Source: Heterostelium album PN500 (Eukaryota > Evosea > Eumycetozoa > Acytosteliales > Acytosteliaceae). From it: a stretch of 64,000 nt of DNA. How positions within the stretch are numbered: the first letter of the stretch is position 1; every line of letters starts with the position of its first letter. The stretch lies in NCBI RefSeq assembly GCF_000004825.1, contig NW_008805077.1, positions 1-64,000 of the forward strand, given 5' to 3'. Positions 32,699 to 45,671 of the stretch are shown here, in pieces. The notes beneath the pieces were generated by a model. The model saw only the letters and a list, made by a program, of their open reading frames with translations, searched no databases and had not been told where the DNA came from. Both the position numbers and the translations under genes were made by a program.

Positions 32699-35600
32699 AT
32701 GTCAGAGAGTAGTGGTTCTTTACTTACTTCCGCAACGGAGGCAGTGATGAACAATAATAATATTAAAGCATTTTTGGACAGCCTTAATAGTACATCGAGC
32801 ACAGAATCATTACTACCAGATAATACAACAACAACAACACCATTACCAACACCAACAGCAACACCTGGACCACCTGGTTTCAAAACGATTCTCAGCCATG
32901 TCTTTATGATATTTTGGATATTGGCAGTTGTGCTTGTAGTTCTTACATCGATTACACTTATATCAAGAGCTGTTCGTCGTTACAAAGTTAAATCAGACAA
33001 TAAGTTATCACTAAGAACAAGAATTGAATTATATTTAACATCAACTGGTATAATTAATTGGATTGTAAGTTAAATTAAGCTTAGTCTTTTTAGCTATAGA
33101 TCTATTTAAATCTAATACGATCAATTTATTTATATATTTGTTTAGGAAGGAGTACAAGTAATTCTTAGTGTATTTTCAGTGGGTACATTTATATATGGTA
33201 CTTATCTACCGAATGTAGGACAACCACCATTGGCATATACATGGACAGAGTTATGTTTAACTATATTCTTTACGTTGCATTGGATGTTGGATTATTATAT
33301 TTCAAAAGATCGTTTGAAATATCTGTATTCATTCTTCTCGATTGTCGATCTTGTAACAGTATTACCTATCTATATCGATATGGTAAGAGGTGTACTATTC
33401 TTGGAACTAAGTACCTTCCAATTCCTTCGTGTACTACGTACTGTTCGTGTATTACGTGCAAATCGTGTATTACATAATTTCAATGGTAAAAATCATCTAT
33501 CTTTAAAAAAAAAATAATACAATATCTATATAATCATCAACTTATACTTATATATATTTTTGATTGTTAATCCTTTCATAATATCTAGATATTACACAGT
33601 ATATTCTAAGAGTAGTGATTGCTATTTTTACATTCATTTTGGTTGTTGCGGCATTCTATATGAATGTAGATACTCATCCCGATGGTGCTCAACTCAAATT
33701 CCACCAGACCATCTACTTTTTGGTTGTTACTCTAACTACCTGTGGTTATGGTGATATTCATCCAAGTAATGCTGTCGGCCAACTCACTATTACCTTTGCA
33801 ATCTGTATTGGTGCCGTTTTGATTCCATATCAAGTATCAAAGTTACTTGATAAGTTTAGTGCATATTCACGTAAGTTTGGTTATTTATATAACAAGAGTT
33901 AGTTATTTTATTAATCTTACTTTAATTATAATAGCATATAAAAGAGATTTATCGAATCGTAATTTACATGGTCATATCTTACTTTGTGGAGAAATCAATT
34001 TTACATCACTCTTGGAGTTCCTTACAGAGTTTTATTTAGAGAAATATGGACAACTTAAAAAGACAATCGTAATCTTGAACAACAATCCACCATCAGATCA
34101 ATTAAAGATACTTTTAATGCATCCTTTCTATAAGAATAGACTTTATTATTTAGAAGGTTCACCAATGGTAACTATTGTTAATCAAATTAATCATTTAAAT
34201 TATTTTTTTTCACTAATTTTATTTAATTTTTAATAACAGCTTGAGAGCGATTTAAAAAGAGCTAGATTTGCTTATACTTCTTCATGTTTTGTATTTAGAC
34301 CTATGTTTTGGGAAGAGGGTGATGCAGATTCAATTCTTACTGCTCTTGCTATGAGAAATATAAAGTCGAGTGGCAATAAGATCTTTACTCAGTTGGTCGA
34401 TCATGAGAGTAAGAACAAGATCTCTTCAAATGTAAATCATGTAATGTGTATTGAAGATTTTAGAAATGTATGTTAATTAAATGTCGACATTTAAACACTT
34501 ATAATTTAAAATAATAATAATTAACAAATATTTATTTATTTATATACGAATAATTATAGGGTATTCTAGTTCAAAGTACATTATGTCCAGGATTTGGTAC
34601 AATGGTTTGTAATTTATTTACAAGTAGACAACCAGAATCACATGAAGAAGAGAAATGGGTAGAGGAATACGTAAATGGTAGTGTCAATTCAATCTATAAG
34701 ATACCTGTTCCAGCTTCAATGGTTGGAGAGACTTTGGGTTTCGTTACGGTTACAATGTATTCCGGTGCAAAGGCATTGGTGCTCGGTATTATCGATGACG
34801 ATGAACCTGATTTACCGAATCCTCATGTGGTTGGAGCCTCACCACCATTACCGATTCCAAACCTCAACCCGGAGCATCACAAATGTAAATTCACAATCCA
34901 TCCACCATTCTCAACCATCCTTAAGCACTCAATGCATTTGATTATCATTGCACACAGTCCAACTGCTCCAGTTTTCAAACCAAACATTCCATCGATCATT
35001 CGTAAGATTGAGGAAGATGATACTGGTGTATCTTATTTTTCAACTTTATTCAACCGTTTGTTTGCACCCGAAGAGATAGGACGTTTCACTCAGCTAAAGG
35101 ATGACGGTGTTTTATCGGAATCAGTACAATCATTCTTTTCCTCAACTTTTACTCCGGCGGGTGTAGAGATGGAAAGTTTCTCGCCAATCACCCAATCTCC
35201 CACACAGCATGCCTCACAATCAATATTCGATCAACCAAGTCAAGATGTCGTCAACGGTGACAATAGTAATAATAATAATAATAATCCTGTCAGCTCCCTC
35301 TACAGTAACAATAACAATGTTATTAACCTGAGAGACTCTTTGACAAGACAACTTGAGAAGCCAAATCCAATATTAGAGATGTGTGCTCAAGAGTTTAACA
35401 ACAATTGGGAAGAGTTCCTTTGTACTATCGTCGAATCAGTTGATGCTAAGAAATCACATTTAGCCTCGATCGTCGAAGATCTTGAACCAATTGTGAGATC
35501 GATCGAAAAGCATCAAAACTTGGATAATGACGATCTTTACGAGGAACAAGAAGAAGAAAACAATTGGAAAGAGCATATCATTATTTGTGGATCGGTCAAA

Positions 35601-36806
35601 CGTGTAGATCTTTTCCTTAGAGGTCTCAGACAAAAGCATATTGCCGATAACATCAATAGATTCTACTTTATCAAGAATCACTTGGTAGATAATCAATTTG
35701 AACCACCACCCATTGTCATTCTTCATCCAGAGGAGCCAGATATGAGTGAATGGGATGATATCGAAGATATCCACTTTGTCAAAGGTTCTCCACTTGAGCG
35801 CAAGGATCTTGAATACTGCAAAGTACATTTGGCAGCCAAGATTATAGTTCTATCGGATCCATACACTACAAGATGTGCTTCAACAGTTACCTCTGAAACC
35901 AGTGTTCAATTGGATGCTGATACCATCATGGCATATTTAGAGGTCAATGAAATGCTCGTTAGCGCCAACAACAACACTTCATTCGTCACAGTGGAGTTGG
36001 TTCATGAACCAAACATCCGTTTCATCTCCAAGAACATTAGATCACAACTCAATATTCACAAGAGTAAATTGAAGCGAGAGAATGAGGAGATTGAAAAACC
36101 CAACTACTACATCACCAGTGAATTTGCCTCTGGTAAGGTACTGACCTTGACAACTCTTGACTCTTTGATTTGCCAATCGAATCACCAAGAATACTTGTTG
36201 GAGATTGCCCAAGAGCTCGTACTCGGAGTGAATGGTATCAAGAGATACCACAAAAAGATTCCTCCCATCATCGACGATGACTTTTACAACGAAGATGAAG
36301 ATACTTCTTTTGCTAAATATACCGACACTGAAGAATCAGAGGCATCCGATGGAGAGGCAAAGAGAATCAAAATGCAAACAAGCACCAACAGTACAACAAG
36401 TTTAAACGGCGGTGTTCATCTACGTAAAAACTTTAGTCGTACCTCTATGATCAAGAGTAACAGTGGTATCAATTTAAATTGTCAATTCTATCAAGATTGT
36501 CTATTGAATCAAATTAAAGTACCTGACCAATTCCACGTATGTATAAAGTATACTTAAAAACAAAGAGAAATCTATTATAAATTCTAATATTAAATCATTT
36601 TACAGGGAAGAACCTATGGTGAATTATTCGAAGGTCTTGTCCAAAAGAATATCTTATCACTTGGGCTTTACAGATGTAAAGAAATCACTGGTGCACCAAA
36701 TCCCTATGTTTTTACATGCCCCCCCTCAACTACTATTCTACACGAAAATGATCTTGTTTATATTTTATATCGTCAATTTGAAACAACAAGTGAAATGAGA
36801 CACTAA
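32699..36806 (+). CDS. BK (Slo1)-type voltage-gated potassium channel alpha subunit
   Basis: Seven exons: 32699-33064, 33146-33485, 33589-33870, 33935-34167, 34240-34467, 34560-36536, 36606-36806; 1208 aa. An Asn/Thr/Pro-rich N-terminus precedes S0 (VFMIFWILAVVLVVLTSITL). S1-S3 follow, then S4 FLRVLRTVRVLRANRVL with Arg at every third position. The pore carries the filter TLTTCGYGDIHP, then S6 and RCK1 (GHILLCGEINFTSLLEFL). BK-specific region: LCPGFGTMVCNLF, like Slo LAPGFSTMMANLF. RCK2 (HIIICGSVKRVDLFLRGL, HFVKGSPLERKDLEYCKV) and FASGKVLTLTTLDSLI follow. The segment that holds the aspartate-rich calcium bowl in animal Slo1 is instead basic (IRSQLNIHKSKLKREN). The end (NDLVYILYRQFETTSEMRH) matches the Slo C-terminal core. 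Confidence 0.88.
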
Positions 36807-36872
36807 ACTTTTTGTAAACGAATAGTTAAATTATCAAATTAATATTATTAAATAAATAATATTTTTATTATT

Positions 36873-39012
36873 TTATATATTTTTTCCTTTTTGGAACCAT
36901 TTTGGAACGGTCTTGGTGTTTTGTGGTTTGCTTGACTTCTTTTCCAAATCATCATCTTCTTCCATTGGTAGTTCGGTTGTTTCGTTTTCTTTGGTATCTG
37001 TCATTGTGGTATCAGTTGTTGTTGTTTGTTCATTGGTAGTTGTGGTTGTGGTGGTTGTAGGTGTTGGTTCCTCAGTCTTTTTTGGTAACACTGGAGATTT
37101 CTTTTTAGGAAGCTCTCTATTGGCTGCTTCATAGGCAGTAGTAAATAGCTGCTCAACTTCCGGTTTAAATTTAATTGGATCATTACTTTTTAAACCAACA
37201 TAAATATTTGCTGCTGGGAATAATTCAGAAGACTTGAATGTCTTTGATAAATCCAATTCTTGTTTTGGTGGAGAAACATCTAATGAAGTTGATGATTAAT
37301 AAAAGTTATTTTAATCATGAAAATTAAATACTTACACAAATAAAAATTAGCGATAGGCTCATCCAATAAGGTGACTAGGTAATCATGAAGTCTTTGTATT
37401 CTTTCTTTGGTCAAGAATTTCATCTCCAACATTCTTCTGTCATGGAATATCAATCTAATAGAAGTATCAACGTATTTCTTTGTTTTCTGATCATAATAGG
37501 TTTCTCTCATTTCCTAAAATTATAGTTGTATATTAGAAATGTTAATAATTAAAAAGAGTTTGTGTTTATAAATAAATTATTCATACCTTTGTTCTTAAAA
37601 TTGATTCATATTGTTCTTTTTCTTTTTTTATTCTCTTGTTTGCCTCTGTTAATCTTTTAAAGTCTTCAGAAGTAAATGTCTCATCAAATACAATAGCTAA
37701 AAAAAAAGGGAATTTTCATTAATAAATAAATACAAATTTGATATAATTACTTTATACATACTTGATGGGTCTAATTCTTCTTCAAGTGGAATATATACAG
37801 TAAGTTTTCTTTCGCTTGGTGCTTGTGGTTCAACTTCAGGTTTCTTTTTCTTTTGTGGTTGTTTTTTCTCCATATATTCTTCGTATGTTGAACTTGAAAA
37901 CTGTTGCAGTAGTGCAGTTGCTTTTTCAAAGAAACTGGTTTGGTTGTTATCAGTCATAGGTTGATCCTCTGATTTTGTCGATCCCTCTGTTTCTGGTTTC
38001 GGTGTATCATCGGTAGTGGTGGTGCTGGTAGTAGTGCTGTGTGTTGTTGGAGTGATTACAGTCGAGGTAGTTGCTGTGCTGGTGGTGGTGGTGGTCGATG
38101 GAGATGTGGTCTGTACTGTTTTGGAAGCTTCTTGTGTTGGCGATACAACTTTCGATGTTGGTACCTGTGCTGTTGGTGGTGAAGATTCAACTACAGTTGT
38201 GGTAGGAGGTGACACTACAGTGGCTGTAGTTGTTGTTACTGTTGTTGTTTTAGTTGGTGGCGAGACAATAGCTGGTGGTGAGACAATAGCTGGTGATGTG
38301 ACAACTGGTGGTTGATAACCTTCAACTAGATCCTTTAAACTATCATATGATTGATCGGACAATTTATGTTTGAAGTTGATAACAATAGACTCTGTGATCA
38401 TCAATTTTTGTAAAGTTGATTTCTGAAGTTCTTCAATCCTATCATACTGTTATATATTATTTTAATCGAAAAATTAGATATATTATATATGGTTAATGTT
38501 AAGTGATCTACTTACCTCTTTATTCAAAATGATCATTGTAGGCAAGAAATAGTTTGAGGTATCAGGGTCGATCTTCTTTAATAAATTCAACGATTGATTT
38601 TGTTGTTCGAATTGCAATAGGATATCCCATAGAGTTGCAGTTGTTTTGAATTTAGATTGAAGTCTAGTACCATCTTGAAGCTGAATTGCTATACGAAGCT
38701 CTAAAACACCTCTTGCAGCGTTATTATCTACAATAGTTACTCTACTAGAATTTGGTATACCTGATAATCTAAATGGTAATGAAAGATTCACTGGTTTTTG
38801 ATTATGTCTATTTTATGTATAAATTAAAAATTTTGTTCTAACATCAATATTTATGTTTCTTTTGTTTTTGATAGTTACGTTAATGCATAAAGTGATACAT
38901 CAGCTAATTTAAATTGTGTACATCCTTTCTTTAAAATTTCAGATAAAAATGTATTTGGTGTAAATTGTACAACTGTCTTATCGTTCTTATATAATATATG
39001 TAATGAATTCAT
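36873..39012 (-). CDS. aspscr1: TUG/ASPSCR1-like UBX protein, p97 adaptor
   Basis: Six exons (minus): 38879-39012, 38516-38807, 37762-38446, 37587-37696, 37336-37513, 36873-37279; 601 aa. An N-terminal TUG-type ubiquitin-like domain (MNSLHILYKNDKTVVQFTP, FKLADVSLYALTHNQKPVNL, FRLSGIPNSSRVTIVD) is followed by a second Ubl-like region (LQDGTRLQSKFKTTATLWDI). A Thr/Ser/Pro-rich linker spans about 165-300 (expanded repeats of the VVSPP type). A Lys/Glu helix follows, then the UBX-like domain about 410-500 (SIRLIFHDRRMLEMKFLTKE, ELFPAANIYVGLKS). TUG proteins bind p97/Cdc48 and, in mammals, retain GLUT4 vesicles. The low-complexity linker is longer than in animals. Confidence 0.85.
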
Positions 39013-39424
39013 CTTATTCTTTGATTGTTTGTAAAAATGAAAAATTTAATTTAATTTGTGAAAATCATAAAAAAAACTTGGTCACAAACATTTATTAATT
39101 TTATTTTATTTCTATTTTTTTGTATTTATTTTATAAAAAAATTTGTAAAAAAAAAAAAAATTAAAAAGATTTAAGAAAAAATAAATATATTTATATTATA
39201 TATTAAGTAACACCACTTGAAATCAAGATTTGTTTTAAAATTTTAATTGAGTATAAATATTTATTAATTCTTTCATTGAAAAAATAGAAATATTTTTTAA
39301 AAACTGTAAATGAAAACATTTCAATGAATTATTATATATTATATATGATGATGGTTATTTTGTATATATTTTTTATTATTTATTGATTTTTGATTGATAA
39401 AATAATTACGATCGTAATTTAATA
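39013..39424. other. Intergenic, AT-rich
   Basis: Promoter of the TUG-like gene and 3' flank of the BTB-kelch gene. Only homopolymers and tatatatt runs seen. Confidence 0.6.
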
Positions 39425-41386
39425 TCAATCATATATTGTACAAGATTCATAACGTTTAACGATGGTTGCGCCAGTCCATGGAACAAAATAAATATATCTA
39501 TCGACTACCAATGCAGAGGTTGAGTAATATGCATTATAAACTATTGGTGCAACTCTGCGCCATTCATTGGTGCTCCAATTGTATTGAAGTACTAAATTGA
39601 TACCTTCGTACTCATTCTCTGAGCCGATCGCGTAGATTCTACCATCCAATACCGCTACACTACTGATATTGAATCGATTGTTTCCACTTTGAACCAGTGA
39701 CCATGAGTTTGCGTGCGTGTGATATCGCTCGACTGTGGCGCCGTTGGCACCGACCACGACGATCGAATCGTCGACAGCAACAGCTGAACACTCTGCCGAT
39801 TTCTTGGTTGTCATTGCCGCCACTTGACACCACGCGTTCGTGCGTGGATGATAACGATCTACAAACTCTGCCGGTTTGGATCCCTGATAACCGCCAATCA
39901 CATAGAGATATTCATCGAGTGCAACCAACGAGAAAGCTGTCTTTCCAGTTGGCAGCTGTGTATCCAACATTCGCCAACGTGATTCCGCCCGCTCGAAACA
40001 AAACACTGGCTGTTTCAGTCCGGCATCGGGTATCGCGTAAATAGTATCGCCAACTACTGCCGACACCAAATAGTAGGAGTTCATCGACTCCAAGATCGGT
40101 CCTTTCAGTGTCCAATTGTTATATACGGGATTGTATTCTTCGAATTGGAATATCGTTTGCGGTGTTCCACCGTTTGCAGAGCCGTTGAGCATGGTTCGCT
40201 CGGTGATGGCGTAGATACGCGAATCCGACGACACCAACATACGGAATGATTTGATACCGGGTGCAAAGTCGGCCAACTCATCCCAGGCACCTTGATGATG
40301 TGCCTCCTGTCCAAGTGTGAGATGCTGTACGGTGCACACGCAACGCGGTGTTGCCACCGGACTGACCAGTCCAAGCGGTGCAAGTGGACCTGTCAAACCA
40401 TAGTATTGAAATTCAATCTCCAGACGTTTCCGCAGCTCGAAATTAGTTGGTGGACTCCAAATAGGACCGTCACGCAGATACGCCAAAATATGTGAGAACA
40501 ATTTACCATCTCTATCTATAAATATTCGACCATCCTGATCAATCGGTAATTCAAATCGTTGTGAAAACATTGCTGCCAACATTGATTCCGGATGTTTTGT
40601 CAAAGTCGATACTGTTGTCGAAAAATGTTTTCCACCGACATCCAATTTTACTTTATATGGAAAATTACTTGTTCTATATTGTATTTGTTGATTTTGTTCA
40701 ACAACCGATTTAATACTTTTACTATTATCACTATTACTATTACTATCACTACTATTATTATTACAATTACATTTGTTATTATCTGAAGAATTATTGTTGG
40801 TTGATGGTATTTGTTGTTCAATAATCTTCTCTGTTGATGGTGATGAATTGGAAACATGGTTTAAAGCTTGTTGGACAGTTGGAGATTTCAATGTTTCTTC
40901 AATCCATTTCTTTAAAACGGTTGGATTTGAAGAGTCACGAATATTAAGTCTTGGAACTTGACGTCGTTGTCCAATGATGCTGCTTCTCTGCTGTTGCAAT
41001 TGCTGTTGTGGTGGCGGCGTCACAGTCTGTAGCTGGGGTGTCTCAAAATTTCTAAATGAAGAGATAGATTCCAGATCGATGGTAAGTGCACCTTTATGAT
41101 CACTACTACTGCTGCTGCTGCTTGGACCACTCGATGTATTGCCATTGGCAGTGGCACCGCTACTGTTGTTGTAATCATAGTTTTTCCACTTTCGATGATG
41201 TGGTGAATTGATTGTTGTGGTAGCTGCTGCGGCTGTACTGGACGGAGGATAATAAGAAGCGGTTGGCTTCTCCTCGAATTCCCTGGAGAGTTGGTATTTT
41301 ACATATTGAAGTTGTCTTACAACATTTTGTATTGTTTGTTCTATACGTACTATTTCCTCTATCAACTGATTATCTTTACTTATCAT
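39425..41386 (-). CDS. KCTD-type BTB plus kelch-repeat protein
   Basis: Single exon, 653 aa. The N-terminus has a short coiled coil (IVRIEQTIQNVVRQLQYVKY) and Ser/Gln/Asn-rich stretches. A T1/KCTD-type BTB domain spans about 246-329 (VKLDVGGKHFSTTVSTLTKH, FSHILAYLRDGPIWSP, RLEIEFQYYGL). Kelch repeats run from about 380 to the end (SFRMLVSSDSRIYAITE, EYLYVIGGYQGSKPAEFVDR, YHPRTNAWCQVAAMTTKKSA, GRIYAIGSENEYEG), forming a beta-propeller. The combination is that of Cul3 substrate adaptors, but a KCTD-class BTB joined directly to kelch, with no BACK domain visible, differs from the animal KLHL order. Likely cytosolic. Confidence 0.83.
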   Translation of the reverse strand: MISKDNQLIEEIVRIEQTIQNVVRQLQYVKYQLSREFEEKPTASYYPPSSTAAAATTTINSPHHRKWKNYDYNNSSGATANGNTSSGPSSSSSSSDHKGALTIDLESISSFRNFETPQLQTVTPPPQQQLQQQRSSIIGQRRQVPRLNIRDSSNPTVLKKWIEETLKSPTVQQALNHVSNSSPSTEKIIEQQIPSTNNNSSDNNKCNCNNNSSDSNSNSDNSKSIKSVVEQNQQIQYRTSNFPYKVKLDVGGKHFSTTVSTLTKHPESMLAAMFSQRFELPIDQDGRIFIDRDGKLFSHILAYLRDGPIWSPPTNFELRKRLEIEFQYYGLTGPLAPLGLVSPVATPRCVCTVQHLTLGQEAHHQGAWDELADFAPGIKSFRMLVSSDSRIYAITERTMLNGSANGGTPQTIFQFEEYNPVYNNWTLKGPILESMNSYYLVSAVVGDTIYAIPDAGLKQPVFCFERAESRWRMLDTQLPTGKTAFSLVALDEYLYVIGGYQGSKPAEFVDRYHPRTNAWCQVAAMTTKKSAECSAVAVDDSIVVVGANGATVERYHTHANSWSLVQSGNNRFNISSVAVLDGRIYAIGSENEYEGINLVLQYNWSTNEWRRVAPIVYNAYYSTSALVVDRYIYFVPWTGATIVKRYESCTIYD

Positions 41387-42577
41387 TTATTTTATATATA
41401 ATATATATAGATATATTATTATATAGATTATAATTTATAATAAAAAACAACGCAACTACAAACACACTTTAATTACAATTGTTGTAATTTAACTAATTCT
41501 TTAAATAATTATTAGATTAATATCTAAATGATTATTATTTTAAAAGAAATGAATAGAATGATGTTTGATGTGTTTTGATGTTTGCTATGTTCTGCACTAA
41601 TGATAAAAATAGTTTGATTTGATTTGATTTTCTAAATGGTAAGTTTATTTGATTTGATGATGATGTTTGTTGCTTGATAGTTGGTTGGTTGGCTGGTTGC
41701 TTTTCTTTAATGATTAAAGTGGGGGGTAAATTGTTTGTTTGTTTGAACCTAGTGGTGTGTGTTTAATTTGTAAAGGTTTAAATTAAAAAAGCAACTTTTT
41801 ATTTTGTGATGTATCTCAAATCGTGGGTGTTGTTTGTGTTTTGTGTGTTTTGTTTAATGTTTTCTTTAAAAGTAGTTAACTTTTAAAATAAAAATAAATA
41901 ATTATTATTTATTTGTTTATATGTTTTGAACTAAAGTAAAAGGCTATCTTAAATGAAGGAAGTCAGGCACACAGCACTCCACTCTTTAGGTAACCTGATT
42001 AGTATTATTATATAATTCATTTTTAATAATATTTCTTTTTTTTTTTTTTTATGATCTATAAAATCATACTACTATTTTACCCCATTCCAAAAATTGTAAG
42101 AAATCATTGATTTATCATAAGAATAGGCTCTACTGTAAATCATACTTTTGAAACGAAAAAAAAACAAAATTTTGTGGGTTTTTTGATCAATTTTACCTTG
42201 TGAACTCTATTTTTGGCATGAGAGTGGGCAAAAATAATCATATTAGAGATTATATGAAATGTGTGTATTTTATATTAGTTTTCAATTTATATGTAGAACG
42301 AACGTTATTATGGTCCAAAGATTTTTCTAAATATTTAAACAGACCATATCTAACTTTTAGATCATATTATCTTTTTTCAAGATCTCTTTTTTTTTTTTTA
42401 TTTTTTTTTTTCTTTTCCAATGGAAAACATATTGAAGATACAGATTTATTACCTTATAATTGTGAAAGAATCGATATTTTATTTAAAATTTATTTAATTT
42501 TTTTTAATTATTATTATTATTTTTTTTGTTTTTTTTTGTTTGCTTAACTAAATCACAGTTATTTGTCTAATCTTTAA
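41387..42577. other. Large intergenic region
   Basis: Upstream of the BTB-kelch gene and downstream of the GPI-like TIG gene. It contains gatttgatttgatttt and ttggttggttggctgg short tandem repeats (about 41610-41700), a poly-T tract near 42385-42415 and several 42.0-42.2 kb segments of slightly higher GC. An open frame at 42200-42547 is not convincing as a gene. No RNA gene recognised. Confidence 0.5.
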
Positions 42578-44552
42578 CTAAGATAAGAATAAAGAAGCAA
42601 TTAAGAAAACCAAAGTAAAATAATAATTTTGGTTACTAAACAATGATACACCTAAACTTGGTTGTGGAGTTGGTGATGGTTCTACGGCTGTTTGTTTGAC
42701 AAATAAATAATTAATTAGAAATTTATAATTATTAAAAAGAAAAAAGTAAACTTACTTTGATTAACAAATTGAGTGTATGAGAATACTTTGGCAGTACCAT
42801 TTTGACCATCTGAGACGACGGTAACAAAGAGAGTATTATTGTATTGATTCAATTTCTTGAGATATCCACCATCGACAGTACAAGTAACAATAGTGTCATT
42901 TACATAGACTGGCTTTGGACAGGTGTAGTTTCCGTTGAGGATAATTTCCAATCCCTTCATGGCAAAGTTGGTACCGTTGACTTTAAGGACACCACCAGCA
43001 TCGGTCATGTTGCTAGTAGCAGTAACATGTGGTGGCATGTATGAGAAAGATCTGGTAATCATGGTGCAGTTGAAACCTGCAGACTGCAAGGAGACCACTT
43101 GCTTGCTACCAGAGCCACTGGCAGCTTTACAAATGATTTGGGTGGCATTCGATGACAAATAGGTACATTGTTGAGAGTTGAATCCAGTAATGATTGGAGT
43201 CTTAAAGTTGGTACCTTTGATGGTAACATTACCACCAACGACTGGAGCCATTGAGATATCGGTAATTGTTGGAATATCAGTGAATGACACGGCAAAAGTA
43301 GAGATGGTATTGGTTGCCTCAAAAGTAATAGTAACCTTCACGTTTGCCAATGGAAGCGAGTCATTGGTTAGTTTATCCAATTTACAATTAATGGAGGTTC
43401 TGTTTGAAGTGTCAATCTTGCATGGATATACACCGATGAGAATGGATGGTGTATCTGGGAAATTGGTACCAATGATTTGAACTGGACCTCCACCAATTGA
43501 TGGTGGTGTACAAGAAGTAATTGTCATTGCTTAAAAAAATAAAAATTAAATTAAATAATATTTAATTAGAAAATTGCTCAAGAAATTTGATTAGTCAACT
43601 TATTTTATACATACGTAAAGCAACAGTGAATACCAATGTTTTGGTAACAGTTGGAGTGGTAACGACTACAGTCTTTTTGCCGAGAGTGACACTATTTGCT
43701 TGGATGTCAACAGTAATCATAGAATCATTGACAATGACAAAGGTAACTGACTTGGTATCAATTGTTACAGAAACCTTTGATGGATCGGTAGAAATACCAA
43801 AAGTAGTGATATAGATCTTAGATTCATCACTACTTCCCTTGATAATATCAGCTATTATAAAAATTAAATATTAATAACAGTAAATTATATTGATAATAAA
43901 TTAACTTACCAATTTTAACAGCATTTTTATAATTGAAAACATCCAATCTAACGTTAAAGTCAGCGTTGAATGGACCACTTCCAACTAGAGCAAGTAAAGC
44001 ACCGGTGTTATCTTGGAAAGTATTGGTATCCGAATCTGAAACTACCGATTTCATTTTAATGTTAGAGTTGATGGTAATTTCATTCTTTGCTGTATTGTTA
44101 AGGTATTTTCCAAATACGACAACAGTGGCGTTGGAATAAATATTAATAGCATCTACTACATGTGGATTCCACTTGGCGGTTCCAGCACAGACATCTTTGG
44201 CATTGCAGAAAGAGATAGTACCAGTGAAAATCAAATCCATGGTCACTGGGAATACGATATTTTTGTCGGCTGGCTTTGTAAGACTCTTTGATTGGTAGGC
44301 TCCACCTCTTACACTATCTACCAATTTGACATAAGTAATTGTTGCCGATACACCAGCAGTATCAAGCATAACATTGGCACTTGTATTATCATAGTTGATC
44401 GAAACGACATCAAAGTCCTGACCTATAAGAATTTTGAAAATTAAATAATATAATTGTTAATATTGTAAGTATAAATTATTGATTATATAATAATTACCAA
44501 AACATAGATTTATAGTAAAAAGTAATAAAATTGATAAAAATAAATATTTCAT
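42578..44552 (-). CDS. Secreted, GPI-anchor-like TIG/IPT-domain surface protein
   Basis: Five exons (minus): 44498-44552, 43910-44422, 43615-43851, 42756-43529, 42578-42687; 562 aa. A signal peptide (MKYLFLSILLLFTINLCFG) is followed by an extracellular beta-rich region (KDVCAGTAKWNPHV, NSNIKMKSVVSDSDTNTFQD). Two to three Ig-like TIG/IPT repeats follow, with the diagnostic GG.V.I.GTNF signature (SIGGGPVQIIGTNFPD, PVVGGNVTIKGTNF, DAGGVLKVNGTNF), Cys pairs and many NxT/S sites. The last exon encodes a Pro-rich spacer and a hydrophobic tail (YYFTLVFLIASLFLS), the pattern of a GPI-anchor signal. Dictyostelid TIG proteins mediate adhesion and recognition. Start and signal peptide lie on a tiny first exon. 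Confidence 0.8.
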
Positions 44553-45671
44553 TTTTTATATTTTATAAAATATTTATATGTGAATATATATATAATAAAA
44601 ATTTATTTGTTTAAAAGTAGTTTGATAATTATAAAATTATAAAAAAAAAGGAATGGATATAAATTTATATTATTTTTTACTGAATAGTAATTGTAATTAA
44701 TTATCAAATTAATAATAATAGGGAATAACGATTATCAAATAAAATTTATAGTGTATAAAAAGCTTCACCTCATTTTTTTAAAATAAATTGGTTACCGCCA
44801 TCCACCTCCTGATGAATTAAATTAAACATAAATCAGTACTGGTACCATATTTACATACATGCTATAGTATAGAATATCTTTAAACTCTAAAACACTCTCA
44901 TGATGATGATTTACAACATACAAATTTGACTTCACATGTGTTTCTAGCAAACTCCAACCAACCAACACCTTTTTGCAAATGAATTAAGATACAATCTTGG
45001 CAATTGCCATTTTAAAATTAAACATTTGCATATATTTTTAAAACACCCATACTAAATATGATTACATTTTTGTATTTGGTTGCTTTTTGAGTTCAATCAC
45101 TGATTGAAAACAAAGAAGTTAAGGTGGTGTGAAAAAATGCTTGATTTTAATTGGTGGTTCGCGGTATAAAAAAACATTTTATTTTGGTGTTTTTTATTGG
45201 TGATCATTAAAAAACACTCACACTAAAAATGTTCTTTTATTTCTCAACACATTATATGTTGGTATGAATTGTTTAATGTTTTTGATTAGCATAGTTTATG
45301 TATAGTGGTTGGTGTGTGTGTATGTGTTGTGTGTATGTGTGTTGAGCTTGTAGTTGATGATGATGGCAATTAATACTCTCAGAATCAAAGATGAGATTAA
45401 CTATTAATATTGGTGAGATCTTATTTGATAGGAATTATGATCGATGCATTCATTTATTTTCTTTCAGGTTAATCGAAAAATAATCTGTTTATCTGTTTAT
45501 CTGTTGATTCTTTTGAAAATACTGACTTTAAATGAAAAATTACAGCTAATGATTTTTTGTGATTTTTTGAATTTAGTTGAAAATTGAAAAAAAAACGAGT
45601 AATCCAAAATTGTGAATATATTTAATTATTATTTATTAAATTAAACGAATAGGTTTACATTTATATGTATA
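44553..45671. promoter_or_regulatory. Divergent promoter region between the TIG gene and METTL17
   Basis: 1.1 kb, AT-rich. It holds a GT-rich box at about 45306-45346 (ggttggtgtgtgtg, gtgtgtatgtgtgttg), similar in composition to G-box sites bound by GBF in Dictyostelium, and a tctgtttatctgtttatctg repeat near 45484. Function is inference. Confidence 0.4.

Noticed and set aside
42200-42547. 115-codon plus-strand frame
   Set aside because: Half of it translates poly-T/ATT tracts; no family likeness and no splice support.
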